From NCBI GenBank assembly GCA_964496365.1, contig CAZBZK010000006.1, positions 1-50,986 on the forward strand: a stretch of DNA of 50,986 nucleotides, given 5' to 3'. Source of the DNA: AB-629-J13 sp964496365. GTDB taxonomy: Bacteria; Fidelibacterota; Marinisomatia; Marinisomatales; AB-629-J13. The position numbers were made by a program, and so were the translations under genes. The notes under the pieces are model-generated. The model worked only from the letters and a program-made list of their open reading frames with translations, did not search any database and was not told the DNA's origin. Below, piece by piece: positions 33,025 to 42,001 of the stretch. The first letter of the stretch is position 1; each line of letters opens with the position of its first letter.

Positions 33025-35729
33025 ATGAAAAAATACTGTGTTATTTTTAGTTTACTCACGTCAGTTATTTTTTCCCAATCATGGAATACCACATTAATTG
33101 GTCAGTTAGATTATTCTCAATTTGTAAATGATGTTTGGGGATATAAAGCAGACAACGGAAAAGAATATGCCCTTGTGGGTACTTCATTGGGAACTTCTAT
33201 CGTTGATGTGACTATAAATCCGTTCCAACCAGAACAAGTAGGATTTATTTCAGGGGAAGAGTCCATTTGGAGGGATGTAAAAGTATATAACCACCATATG
33301 TATATCAGCACAGAAGCTGATATGGGAATTCAAGTTGTTGATATTTCAGATCCTGAAAATCCAGAATTGGTATTGGAATGGGACGAAATTTCTCAAGCAC
33401 ATAACATATTTCAAGCGGATGGATACCTATATGTGGTAGGTGCCGACGGAGGTGAACATATTGAAATTCTTGATGTTTCTAACCCAGCGGTTCCAGTTAG
33501 AGTTGGTGGGTGGACAAACGAGTATATTCATGATGTTTATGTTCGGGATAACTATGCCTATGCTTGTGGAATTTCGTCAAGTACCATGTATATCATCGAT
33601 GTTTCTGATAAAACAAATCCTTACACTGAAACTAGTTGGACCTATCCCGGTGCTGCTCATGCGGCGTGGTTAAACGAGGATGGGAACTATCTTATAACCG
33701 CAGACGAAACTCAAGGGGGAAATATTAAAATTTGGGACATTCAGAACTTTGAAAATATTAATATGGTCTCAGAATGGATGCCGGAAGGTGGAGAAGAAAA
33801 ATCTGCTCATAATGTGTTTGTCAGGGGGGATTACTTGTACATTAGCTATTATGTTTTTGGTCTTCAAATTTTGGATATTTCTGATCCAACCAATCCGGTA
33901 TTAGCTGGATATTTCGATACATATCCTGGAGAAGAAGGATTATATGAAGGGAATTGGGGAGTTTATCCGTTTGCAGAAAGTTGTCATTCCTATGTTACAG
34001 ATATGGATGCGGGGTTGGTCCTTGTAGATTTTGATGCCTGCGAAAATCACGATCCAGAAATAAGCGTTTCCCCGGAAAATTTTAATTTAATTATGAATCA
34101 GGGTGATTCTATTAATGAAGTTTTGAATGTAGAGAATATTGGAGATGACGGCTCGACCCTTTTTTATCGTTTAGAAATAAATACGGTATCATCATTTGAA
34201 AATCCGGGAGGGGGACCGGATGAATTTGGTTATGAATGGAGTGATTCCGATAGGGAAGTTCAACTTCACTATGAATGGATTGATATTGAAGGTGAACTAA
34301 ATACAGAAGATGTTCATTTTTTAACCAATGATGATGCTTCATTTCCCATAAACATAGAGTTTGAATTTCCATTTTACAACCATGTGTATTCTAGTCTAAT
34401 TGTCAATCCAAATGGCTGGATTGGTTTTGGGATGGATAATGATGAATGGAATAATATTTCAATTCCATCTCCTGAAGCCCCTGCACCTGCCATTTTCGCC
34501 TTGTGGGATGATTTGAATCCGGAAAATGGGAGTTGTAATGCATTTTGTTCCGGAAAAGTCTATACTCATTCTACTGGAGACAGATTTGTTATTTGGTTTA
34601 ACGAGGTAGCAAAATATACATCAGTTGGCGAAGAGGCATATTTTGATTTTCAAATTGTGTTATTTCCATCGGGGAGAATTAAGATTAATTACAGAAACAT
34701 GGACGGTATTCCTTCAGCGACTATTGGAATTCAAAATCAAAATGGAACGGACGGATTATTGGTCAATTATTTAGAAGAATATGTTCATAATTTTTTGTCC
34801 CTTGAATTTGCCAACATCGAAATCCCAACATGGATTTCCATAAATAATGGAGAAAACGAGGGTCAATTACCTTTTGGAGAGTCCCACGAAGTAATGATTC
34901 ATATGGACACAGAACAATTGGAAACGGGACATTATTTGACAGAGTTAATGGTCTTAAACAATGCCCAACCTGATGTATCCATCCCATTGAATGTTGAAGT
35001 ACTGAATCCAGATGCGGAAATAAATTTGTCAATCCCCCATATAGATGATTGGAATATGGTTGGACTTCCGGTAATTATGGCGAACTCCAATTTTCAAAGT
35101 GTATTTCCCACAAGCATTACAGGTTCTTCCTACGGATACAATGGGGAATATACTCAAGAGGAGGAATTGGAATTAGGGAGAGGTTACTGGCTTCGGTTTT
35201 CTGATTCAGGATCAACGGACATAACCGGAACCAGCATGAATGAATTGGAGGTAGAAATTTCAGAAGACTGGAATATCATTTCGGGACATTCACAAGTCAT
35301 CAATATTGACGAAGATATTGATGACCCTTTGGACATTTTAATTGCAGGTACATTTTATGAATTTAACGGAAATTATGTTGCAACACCGTTAATGATACCG
35401 GGAAAAGGTTATTGGGTTAGGAGTTCAGGGGAAGGGTTGATTACCCTTTCATCCACCGTACTTATCGCAAAGTCCAGACACTTCTTTCCAGCAGATCACT
35501 TGAACACACTAACACTTAACAACACTTCATTACATTTCGGTGGCGAAATTGAAGTAGAAAATACTTTGAGTTATTCGCTACCTCCAAAACCCCCGGCACC
35601 GTCTACAGACATTCGTTTTTCTGGTGACACCAAACTCTGCACAACTGATGAATGTGTGATTGAAGTGATGAATGATGGAAGTCCTCTTACGTTGAATTGT
35701 GAAATAAAAGATAGAGAAATTTGGGAAAT
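33025..35729 (+). CDS. Large secreted LVIVD-repeat (choice-of-anchor B) protein, C-terminus lost in gap
   Basis: At least 901 residues are visible from the ATG at 33025, which has AGGA upstream; a GTG one codon earlier is less likely. A signal peptide (about 1-17) precedes LVIVD-type beta-propeller repeats (about 20-335). The repeats are seen as V-V-D-I-S-D-P-E-N-P, I-L-D-V-S-N-P, I-I-D-V-S-D-K-T-N-P and I-L-D-I-S-D-P-T-N-P. A beta-sandwich region follows, with N-P-N-G-W-I-G-F-G and I-F-A-L-W-D-D-L-N-P. The paired W-N module shared with the upstream gene begins near residue 673. The last visible part (L-P-P-K-P-P-x-P-S-T-D-I-R-F) resembles segments before sorting tails in FCB secreted proteins. 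Function is likely adhesion or surface binding. Confidence 0.85.
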
Positions 35730-35829
35730 NNNNNNNNNNNNNNNNNNNNNNNNNNNNNNNNNNNNNNNNNNNNNNNNNNNNNNNNNNNNNNNNNNNNNNN
35801 NNNNNNNNNNNNNNNNNNNNNNNNNNNNN
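35730..35829. other. Assembly gap of 100 N
   Basis: A placeholder gap removes the C-terminus of the large secreted protein. It ends 2 bp before the stop of the minus-strand gene at 35832, so any further genes in between cannot be excluded. Confidence 0.98.
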
Positions 35830-35831
35830 TT

Positions 35832-36221
35832 TTAGTTCCATATTTTATTGATCAATTCAAATAACTGAGCTTCAAAACTGTAAACTATCCCATCTGCTTC
35901 CAATAATTCATTTAATTCAGCATAAATCTCTGGTAAGGATCCCTTATCTGAGTAATATATTTTAACCTCGTTTGCAACCGTATTTAACAAGTCGATTTGG
36001 GAATTAAAATTCAAGTTTTTGACAAAATGAATTGCACTTAGAAGTAGGTCATTGTATCTTTTTTCAGAATGATCGGGAAAACGATTCTTAATAATGGAAT
36101 TTATTTTTGTTTTTTCCTCATAAACCAATTGGCGATCCGAAAGACCCAATACAACCAAAAGTAATATAAGTGACTCCATTGGTGTACGATTTTGGGAGGG
36201 ATTAAAATTGTTTGTTTCCAT
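35832..36221 (-). CDS. TerB-like helical protein
   Basis: The 129-residue protein is mostly helical and soluble. It opens with a polar N-terminus, then L-I-L-L-L-V-V-L-G-L-S-D-R-Q-L-V-Y-E-E. Near the end it has E-L-L-E-A-D-G-I-V-Y-S-F-E-A-Q-L-F. The acidic A-D-G pattern between helices, with a hydrophobic and acidic first helix, recalls the TerB domain. Similarity is loose and function is unknown. It is divergent from msrA across a 152-bp AT-rich gap. Confidence 0.6.
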   Translation of the reverse strand: METNNFNPSQNRTPMESLILLLVVLGLSDRQLVYEEKTKINSIIKNRFPDHSEKRYNDLLLSAIHFVKNLNFNSQIDLLNTVANEVKIYYSDKGSLPEIYAELNELLEADGIVYSFEAQLFELINKIWN

Positions 36222-36373
36222 TCTAATTTTTCATAGTTAATGTGTAGATTAAAGTGATATTATTTCTTTTAATTTAATACGATTTACACGCTAAGTACGA
36301 AAAAATACTGGTTGAATTCGTTGTTAAATGTTTAGACAAATAAATAAAAACCATAATATGAATCCAAAGAATA

Positions 36374-37033
36374 ATGGATCTTAGACTTAATCAGACAAAG
36401 ACTATAATCTTCATGAGTATAGTGTTTCTGATTTCCATGTCGAAACCAATATTAACTAAAGGGGATGAAATAAAAATGATGAAAAATCCGTTAGAAAAAG
36501 CAACATTTGGTGGAGGATGTTTTTGGTGTTTAGAAGCTATTTTTAACCGTGTGGAAGGTGTTAAAAACATCCAATCAGGTTATGCAGGTGGTGAAAGCAA
36601 AAATCCAACTTATGAGGAAGTATGTTCTGGAGAAACCGGTCACGCTGAAGTCATCCAATTAGAATTCGACCCAGAAATCATTCCTTTTGAAGACTTACTT
36701 GAAATATTTTGGATAGCACATGATCCCACAACATTAAACAGGCAAGGTGCTGATATAGGAACCCAATATCGTTCCATTATATTGCCTCATAACAAGAGCC
36801 AGAAAAATGTTGCAGAGTTGTCCAAAGTATCTTGGAATAAAAAAGGGAAATATTCTGACCCAATTATAACAGAAATATCATTGCTGAAAACGTTTTACCC
36901 TGCAGAAAATTACCATCAAAATTATTTTCAAAATAATAAAACAGCAGGTTACTGTAGATTGGTGATTAGTCCAAAAATAAAAAGTTTAATGGACAAAAAT
37001 ATTATTAAACCGATCTTGGGAGATTCCCAATAA
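36374..37033 (+). CDS. msrA: Peptide methionine-(S)-S-oxide reductase MsrA, probably exported
   Basis: MsrA reduces methionine-S-sulfoxide in damaged proteins. The 219 residues contain the active-site motif G-G-G-C-F-W-C at 46-52, with catalytic Cys49 encoded normally. Other marks are the G-Y-A-G-G segment, the G-H-A-E-V motif and H-D-P-T-T-L-N-R-Q-G-A-D-I-G-T-Q-Y-R-S. An extra 35-residue N-terminus has a hydrophobic stretch (11-23) that looks like a signal peptide or anchor, so the enzyme may act in the periplasm. A second start at 36476, with AAAGGGG about 12 nt before it, would give a cytosolic form without it. A C-terminal G-Y-C resolving cysteine is present. The envelope thiol protein at 37883 lies nearby. 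Confidence 0.94.
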   Translation: MDLRLNQTKTIIFMSIVFLISMSKPILTKGDEIKMMKNPLEKATFGGGCFWCLEAIFNRVEGVKNIQSGYAGGESKNPTYEEVCSGETGHAEVIQLEFDPEIIPFEDLLEIFWIAHDPTTLNRQGADIGTQYRSIILPHNKSQKNVAELSKVSWNKKGKYSDPIITEISLLKTFYPAENYHQNYFQNNKTAGYCRLVISPKIKSLMDKNIIKPILGDSQ

Positions 37034-37035
37034 GA

Positions 37036-37722
37036 TTATGTTTCTTTTTTCTTCTTAAATGGAAGTGACAACAACCAAAAATGAAGCAGCCCTGCCAATT
37101 CAAATCCGATTAGATGAAAAGGGGCATCACCTATAACAAATGGATTTTCAACCACTGGTGGGCTATTGATATACATATAATTTGATTGCATGAAATAATT
37201 AAATAGAGCTAAAACGGGAATCAATATTTGAGACCAAAGAAAAATCCGTAGCCATGATCCGTGTGTGGGTTTCATCCCAAAAATAAACACACAGTATAGA
37301 GCAGAAAAAATGATTCCTCCATGAGAAACGTAATAATCTAAAAATAACCATCCTTGAGTTCCTAATGTGAATTCAGGGGTTACTATAGAAATGTATCCTC
37401 CTGAAATTCCCCAAAAGTAAAGCAATTCAAAACATTTTTGGTGTCTGGTGATTAAAACGATTCCTGATAAAATAGATGATAATCCACAAAGGTGTAAGGG
37501 TAGGCTGGATTCTATCGACCAAATATCGAGCTGTATTTGATACCATTGAATCCAAATAATTCTTGCGATGAGAAAAACGCCGCATAATTGTCCAAACCTA
37601 ATTTGATGGAGAGAAGTAAGTTTTAATCCCAAATTGATTAGTAAGAAAATGACAACTACAGTTGATATATTTGTTATCCACCATAGCCGACCAAACAATT
37701 CTAATACTTCGTGCTGAATCAA
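37036..37722 (-). CDS. TIGR02206/YwaF-type membrane protein
   Basis: The 228-residue membrane protein has about six or seven helices. It shows the TIGR02206 pattern L-P-L-H-L-C-G-L-S (charged/aromatic helix with His-Leu-Cys) and the C-terminal P-F-H-L-I-G-F-E-L-A-G-L-L-H-F. The family function is unknown. The gene is convergent with msrA (2 bp between stops) and divergent from the selenoprotein gene. Confidence 0.8.
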   Translation of the reverse strand: MIQHEVLELFGRLWWITNISTVVVIFLLINLGLKLTSLHQIRFGQLCGVFLIARIIWIQWYQIQLDIWSIESSLPLHLCGLSSILSGIVLITRHQKCFELLYFWGISGGYISIVTPEFTLGTQGWLFLDYYVSHGGIIFSALYCVFIFGMKPTHGSWLRIFLWSQILIPVLALFNYFMQSNYMYINSPPVVENPFVIGDAPFHLIGFELAGLLHFWLLSLPFKKKKET

Positions 37723-37882
37723 TTCATAATCATTGAATAGAGATCAATTTACTGAATTTATAATGAACGCATGTATTTATATTTATAATGAAAAATAATT
37801 AAGACATAGTGTAGTATTGAATCTTTTACTATTTGTATTTTTAACGATATAATTTAATCATAATAAAATGGACAGAAGAAAA

Positions 37883-38680
37883 ATGAAATTAATAAATTTG
37901 TTTTTTGTATTTTTATTTTTAGTTGGATGTAACAATAATGATCAATCATGGTTGGTGCTTATTAAAGAAAAAGATCAGGAAATTGAACAGTTAAAAACTA
38001 AAAATGCACAAATGCTTGAAGAAATATCTCAAAAAGATTTAGAACTAAAAGATTTGAAAAGTAAAAAGAGTATGTCTAAATCTAAAGACCCACAAAATGC
38101 GACCCTAAAAGATGGCACAAAAATATTGGCTTATGAATGGGAAATAGCTCCAAAAGAAATTTTTAATATTCCTGTTGGAGATTCTTATTTCGTTGGTGCT
38201 AAAGATGCAAAAGTAACGGTCATGGAGTGGATGGATTATCAATGACCATACTGTGCAAGATTCACCAGTTCGGTGGACAAATTAATCTCTCTTTATCCAA
38301 ATGATGTGAAAGTAGTTTTTAAAAATTTTCCCCTAAGGTCTCACAGACAAGCAAACAAAGCAGCTCTTTATGCCCTTGCAGCAGGGCGACAGGGTATGTA
38401 TTATGAAATGCATAATTCAATTATGGATCGATTTAGAGAATTAAAACAAAATGAAGATCTTCCTTTAGAATTGGCAGATGAATTAGGTTTGAATGTTCAA
38501 CAGCTTCAGGATGATATAACAGATCCAGTGCTTCAACAACAAATTTACACAGAGACGAATGAGCTCAAGTCCACAGGATTGAGACTTGCCGTCCCTAAGA
38601 TTTTAATAAATGGTGAAGAATTTGACCGAAAAAAACCAATTGAAGTTTTGGTGAAAGAATTGATTGATCAAGCGAAATAA
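37883..38680 (+). CDS. DsbA-like thiol oxidoreductase lipoprotein, probable selenoprotein (UGA at active site)
   Basis: Read through the in-frame TGA at 38243-38245, this gives 265 residues. Residues 1-16 are a lipoprotein signal ending L-V-G-C (Cys16). A coiled coil follows (about 28-60), then a thioredoxin-4/DsbA domain. The sequence across the TGA is M-D-Y-Q-(UGA)-P-Y-C-A-R-F. Related proteins have F-x-C-P-Y-C here, so the UGA replaces the first catalytic cysteine as residue 121. Downstream the same frame is intact. It has V-V-F-K-N-F-P-L, helical A-A-L-Y-A-L-A-A and the cis-proline region A-V-P-K-I-L-I-N-G. A SECIS-like hairpin follows the UGA. An upstream ATG at 37868 adds five residues. 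If TGA were a true stop, only an unfinished lipoprotein would be made. The likely role is a periplasmic disulfide reductase or isomerase. Confidence 0.82.
38258..38288 (+). promoter_or_regulatory. Candidate bacterial SECIS element
   Basis: Directly downstream of the UGA, UUCACC (38261-38266) pairs with GGUGGA (38272-38277) around the loop AGUUC (38267-38271). The loop begins 21 nt after the UGA and has G in its second position followed by U. This fits the known bacterial SECIS pattern of an apical loop 16-37 nt downstream with G in the first two positions. A flanking AGAUU/AAUCU pairing (38258-38262 with 38284-38288) could alternatively form a lower stem. Confidence 0.65.
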
Positions 38681-38701
38681 TTTTCACTTTTTATCAGGAT
38701 T

Positions 38702-38742
38702 GAAAGCCGGGCAGATTGTGATCTGACCGGCTTTCTTTTTTA
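38702..38742 (+). terminator. Strong terminator after the selenoprotein gene
   Basis: GAAAGCCGG (38702-38710) pairs with CCGGCTTTC (38727-38735). The stem continues after one mismatch with CAGAT/ATCTG around a TGTG loop. A T tract follows at 38736-38740. It lies 21 nt past the stop of the readthrough frame, which supports 38680, not 38245, as the gene end. Confidence 0.93.
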
Positions 38743-39198
38743 CTATTTTACGGTTATTCCTTGAGAACCGGATGGATTTTGACTGATCTTTGTTTTATTA
38801 AAATCCTCCGGAGAGTTCAAGGTTGAATCAGCGTACAGGGGTTCTTTCTCAAGTGATTGAACTTCTTCAGCTAAATCAGTTGTGTATTCTTTTCCGTCCC
38901 AAATGAATGTGTGTCCCTTTCCTAATACAGCCCGAGCAGCGGCAAAAGCCGAATCAAAAGATGGTGTAATAGGTTGATCAATTGAGTCAGAAATGATGGT
39001 CTGTTTTTCTTCCAAATCCGTCGTGTTATTTTCCGGAATATCCGTATAATTGGACTGGTATGATTCCACAGAAGGATATTGGGACATTGCTTTTTGAGCA
39101 TCAATTTCAGGGACTTCCTGATAAATCAATACTCCTACGACGGTGAGAAAAACGCCAGCAGTAATCATTGACGTTATTTTCTGTTTTTTCTTTTGCAT
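38743..39198 (-). CDS. Small membrane-anchored protein with F-x-W-x-G-x-x-Y-x-T motif
   Basis: The 151-residue protein has a basic start, one membrane helix (about 9-26), a Ser/Asp/Thr-rich spacer, then a conserved-looking segment S-F-D-S-A-F-A-A-A-R-A-V-L-G-K-G-H followed by F-I-W-D-G-K-E-Y-T-T-D-L-A-E-E (about 86-118). Similar A-R-x-x-L-G-x-G-x-x-F-x-W-x-G-x-x-Y-x-T strings occur, to my recollection, in Bacteroidota proteins of unknown role. A very good ribosome binding site (AAAGGAG) precedes the ATG, and this initiation region is part of a 19-bp inverted repeat. Function is unknown; topology suggests a periplasmic C-terminus. Confidence 0.7.
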   Translation of the reverse strand: MQKKKQKITSMITAGVFLTVVGVLIYQEVPEIDAQKAMSQYPSVESYQSNYTDIPENNTTDLEEKQTIISDSIDQPITPSFDSAFAAARAVLGKGHTFIWDGKEYTTDLAEEVQSLEKEPLYADSTLNSPEDFNKTKISQNPSGSQGITVK

Positions 39199-39332
39199 GG
39201 TAATCTCCTTTCTTTAACCATTTGTTTTCCATTCTACAAGCTAAGGAGATAAATTGTTCCCCATGATGAAATAATTCAAAGACAAAAAAAAGCGACCCAA
39301 AAAATAAAGCAGTAAGAAAGGAGATTACCATG
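39196..39332. repeat. 19-bp perfect inverted repeat flanking 99 bp
   Basis: The left arm (39196-39214) is the ribosome binding site and start codon of the minus-strand gene. The right arm (39314-39332, AAGAAAGGAGATTACCATG) is its exact reverse complement and points a second initiation site to the right, where it opens only M-N-stop. The 99 bp between the arms hold no gene. The arms stop matching sharply on both sides. The arrangement could be an invertible promoter or the relic of a rearrangement. Confidence 0.7.
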
Positions 39333-39427
39333 AATTGAGTCGCTATCAAAAATTAATACAATTTTTATCAAATTATCTACAATAATTTTCAAAAGGGTTT
39401 CTGCATTCAATTTTGGACTAAAGATAA

Positions 39428-39904
39428 TTACATTGGATTTTTTTTCCTTAGGTAACGATACAAAAACAACAGAATGATTCCTGCGATATTTGGTAGCCAA
39501 ATTTCAGGATTATTCCAGGGAATTCCATCAATGTGAAAATCCGATAGTGGCCAAAATATATGGGTGGGAAAATATTCCTTGCTGTGAAATGGGAAATCAA
39601 GGACAATATGAAAAGGCCATGCCAGCATGGCAAACGCAATGTCTTTTCGATAAATAAATACAATACTTATTGCAATGAATGCCGATATAAAACTGTGGGA
39701 AATATTATAATTGACAAAAACCCAGTCTGGAATGGACTCGATGGGAGGTGGTCCCACAGAAAAATTTCCACTGAAAATTCTGATTAAAAAAACAATTCCA
39801 AACGAAAATAAATCAGGGAATGCTCCAAAAAACAATGCTGATTTTGCAAACCCTCTATTGCCAAACAGACCTTGTCCCCACAAAGCGTGACTAAGGGTAT
39901 CCAT
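39428..39904 (-). CDS. YdjM-like membrane-bound putative metal-dependent hydrolase
   Basis: The 158-residue protein has an N-terminal D-T-L-S-H-A-L-W-G, a following F-G-A-F-P-D-L, an inner I-S-H-S segment and a later H-I-V-L-D-F-P-F-H. About four membrane helices carry these His/Asp residues, as in membrane-bound DUF457/YdjM-type putative hydrolases. Function is unproven in the family. Its ATG follows the stop codon of the acetoacetyl-CoA synthetase gene with no bases between, so the two are translationally coupled. The gap of 229 bp behind it contains the inverted repeat. Confidence 0.7.
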   Translation of the reverse strand: MDTLSHALWGQGLFGNRGFAKSALFFGAFPDLFSFGIVFLIRIFSGNFSVGPPPIESIPDWVFVNYNISHSFISAFIAISIVFIYRKDIAFAMLAWPFHIVLDFPFHSKEYFPTHIFWPLSDFHIDGIPWNNPEIWLPNIAGIILLFLYRYLRKKNPM

Positions 39905-41857
39905 TTAAGATTGTAGCTCGATTAAATTTTTATAATGTTTTAGTGAATCCGGGTTGGCGAGGGCTTCTTGGTTGGATATATCTTTACCGGCTATAATGTT
40001 TTTTACGGATAGTTCAACCTTTTTTCCATTGATTGTATAGGGAATGTCTGGTGTGGTTAGAATTTTTGCTGGTACATGCCGTGGAGAACAATTTTTTCGG
40101 ATTGCATTTTTTATAGATGATTTAAGTTCATTGGATATTTGACTGTTTTCAGCAATTTTGATGAACAATATAATTCGTTCATCACCCTTCCAATCCTGAC
40201 CGACAACCAGACAGTCAGACACTTCTGGAAATCCATCCACAATGCGATAAATTTCTGCGGTCCCGATACGTACTCCTCCAGGATTTAAAGTTGCATCGCT
40301 TCTCCCAAAAATTTGAATACCCCCTCTATCATTAATTGTGATATAATCACCATGACTCCAAACTGCGGGGTAAATCCCAAAATACGCATCGTAATATTTT
40401 TGTCCATTCGGGTCATTCCAAAAATGGATTGGCATGGAGGGAAATGCAGTTTTACATACCAACTCTCCTTTTTGATTTAGTAATGAATTTCCTTCTTCAT
40501 CATAAGAATCGACTGACATTCCTAACCCTCTACACTGTAATTCCCCTCGATAAACAGGAAGAACGGGGTTCCCAAGAGCAAAACAAGATATAATATCGGT
40601 TCCTCCTGAAATCGAGGATAGTTGAACATTTTCTTTTACATCACGATAGATATAATCAAAATTTTCTTCAACTAAGGGTGATCCGGTTGAGAGTATTGTG
40701 TTTAGTTTGGAAAGTTTGATATTCTGTTTAGGTTTCACACCGGCATTTTCGCTGGCTGAAATAAATTTTGCACTGGTTCCAAACACAGTAATATTCATTT
40801 CATCTACCAGTTTCCACATTGCTTCGGGATTTGGATAAAACGGAGACCCATCGTATAAGATCACTGTAGCCCCGACAGCTAAAGAAGAAACAAGCCAGTT
40901 CCACATCATCCAACCACAGGTAGTAAAATAAAATATTCTGTCTTCCCGTGTTAAATTTGTATGTAATTGTAATTCCTTTAGATGTTGAATTAAGGTTCCT
41001 CCCGCAGAATGAACTATGGATTTTGGTAAGCCCGTTGTTCCGGATGAATACATGATAAATAGTGGATGGTCAAATGGTAATTGAGAAAAGTGAATGGAAT
41101 CCCCATTTTTACCAGAAATGAAATCATGAAATAAAACGGAATTATTGATATTGGAAATGTCTGGTTTATTTTTTGTATAGGGAATAATAATCACCTTTTT
41201 AACAGAAGGTAATTCTTTCAATATTTCTTCTAATTTTTCTAAAGAATTGAATTGTTTACCATTGTAGAAGTATCCGTCTGCGGCGAATAGCACGGTTGGT
41301 TCAATCTGAGAAAAACGGTCTAACACACCGTTAATCCCAAAATCTGGAGAGGATGAACTCCAAATTGCACCAACTGATGACGCCGCCAACATGGCGATAA
41401 CAGCTTCAGGAATATTTGGAATAAACCCCGCTATTCGATCCCCCTTTTTTACTCCTATAGATTTTAATGTGTTCGCAGTTTTTGCTACGGATTCAAACAA
41501 TTCAAAATACGTTAGAGATTGTTGAATTTTATCCTCACCTTTAAAAATGATTGCAAGTTTATCATCTCTAAATCTTAATAGATTTTCTGAAAAATTTAAT
41601 CGTGCAGATTGAAACCATTTTGCACCGGGCATCTTTTTAGGATCATCCACAATGGTTAAAAAAGGTTTTGAGTGAATAATATCACAATAATTCCAAACAG
41701 ATTCCCAAAATAAAGATGGGTATTTTATGGACCAATCATACAATTCTGAATACGATTGAAAATTTGTTTGATGAATCTTATTGATTTCCATCATAAAAAT
41801 CCATATTTGGGATTTTATTTTATTCTCTTTGGTTGGTGTCCAGACGATTTCGTTCAT
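39905..41857 (-). CDS. Acetoacetyl-CoA synthetase
   Basis: This adenylate-forming enzyme activates acetoacetate with ATP and CoA. The 650 residues match AacS/AcsA-type length and order. An N-terminal W-x-P segment precedes A-K-W-F-Q-S-A-R-L-N-F-S-E-N-L-L, as in acetoacetyl-CoA synthetases. The phosphate-binding motif Y-S-S-G-T-T-G-L-P-K is near 270. Further on are F-Y-F-T-T-C-G-W-M-M-W-N-W, S-G-G-T-D-I and G-R-S-D-A-T-L-N-P-G-G-V-R-I-G. The C-terminal lysine motif is I-N-G-K-K-V-E. A short-chain specificity other than acetoacetate is possible but less likely. It is coupled with the YdjM-like gene downstream. Confidence 0.9.
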   Translation of the reverse strand: MNEIVWTPTKENKIKSQIWIFMMEINKIHQTNFQSYSELYDWSIKYPSLFWESVWNYCDIIHSKPFLTIVDDPKKMPGAKWFQSARLNFSENLLRFRDDKLAIIFKGEDKIQQSLTYFELFESVAKTANTLKSIGVKKGDRIAGFIPNIPEAVIAMLAASSVGAIWSSSSPDFGINGVLDRFSQIEPTVLFAADGYFYNGKQFNSLEKLEEILKELPSVKKVIIIPYTKNKPDISNINNSVLFHDFISGKNGDSIHFSQLPFDHPLFIMYSSGTTGLPKSIVHSAGGTLIQHLKELQLHTNLTREDRIFYFTTCGWMMWNWLVSSLAVGATVILYDGSPFYPNPEAMWKLVDEMNITVFGTSAKFISASENAGVKPKQNIKLSKLNTILSTGSPLVEENFDYIYRDVKENVQLSSISGGTDIISCFALGNPVLPVYRGELQCRGLGMSVDSYDEEGNSLLNQKGELVCKTAFPSMPIHFWNDPNGQKYYDAYFGIYPAVWSHGDYITINDRGGIQIFGRSDATLNPGGVRIGTAEIYRIVDGFPEVSDCLVVGQDWKGDERIILFIKIAENSQISNELKSSIKNAIRKNCSPRHVPAKILTTPDIPYTINGKKVELSVKNIIAGKDISNQEALANPDSLKHYKNLIELQS

Positions 41858-42001
41858 TAAATTCTTTGAAATATTTAGTAAATATACGGTGGAAAGTTTA
41901 AATCATTTGTTCAAAATTTGCATAAAACAATTGAATTGATTGATGACTTGTGATACTCATAAGAATTAATTTTACCTCTTTCCTGTGTATGAAAAATTAA
42001 T

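Noticed and set aside
37868..38245. Reading the TGA at 38243 as an ordinary stop, giving a 125-residue protein and a separate gene starting with GTG at 38273
   Set aside because: The first part would end just before the active-site C-x-x-C motif, and the second would lack P-Y-C and have no ribosome binding site. Both parts join in one frame as a complete DsbA-like fold.
39107..39349. 80-codon minus-strand open frame over the 39196-39332 repeat
   Set aside because: It overlaps the better supported 151-residue gene out of frame, has no ribosome binding site and no recognisable sequence.
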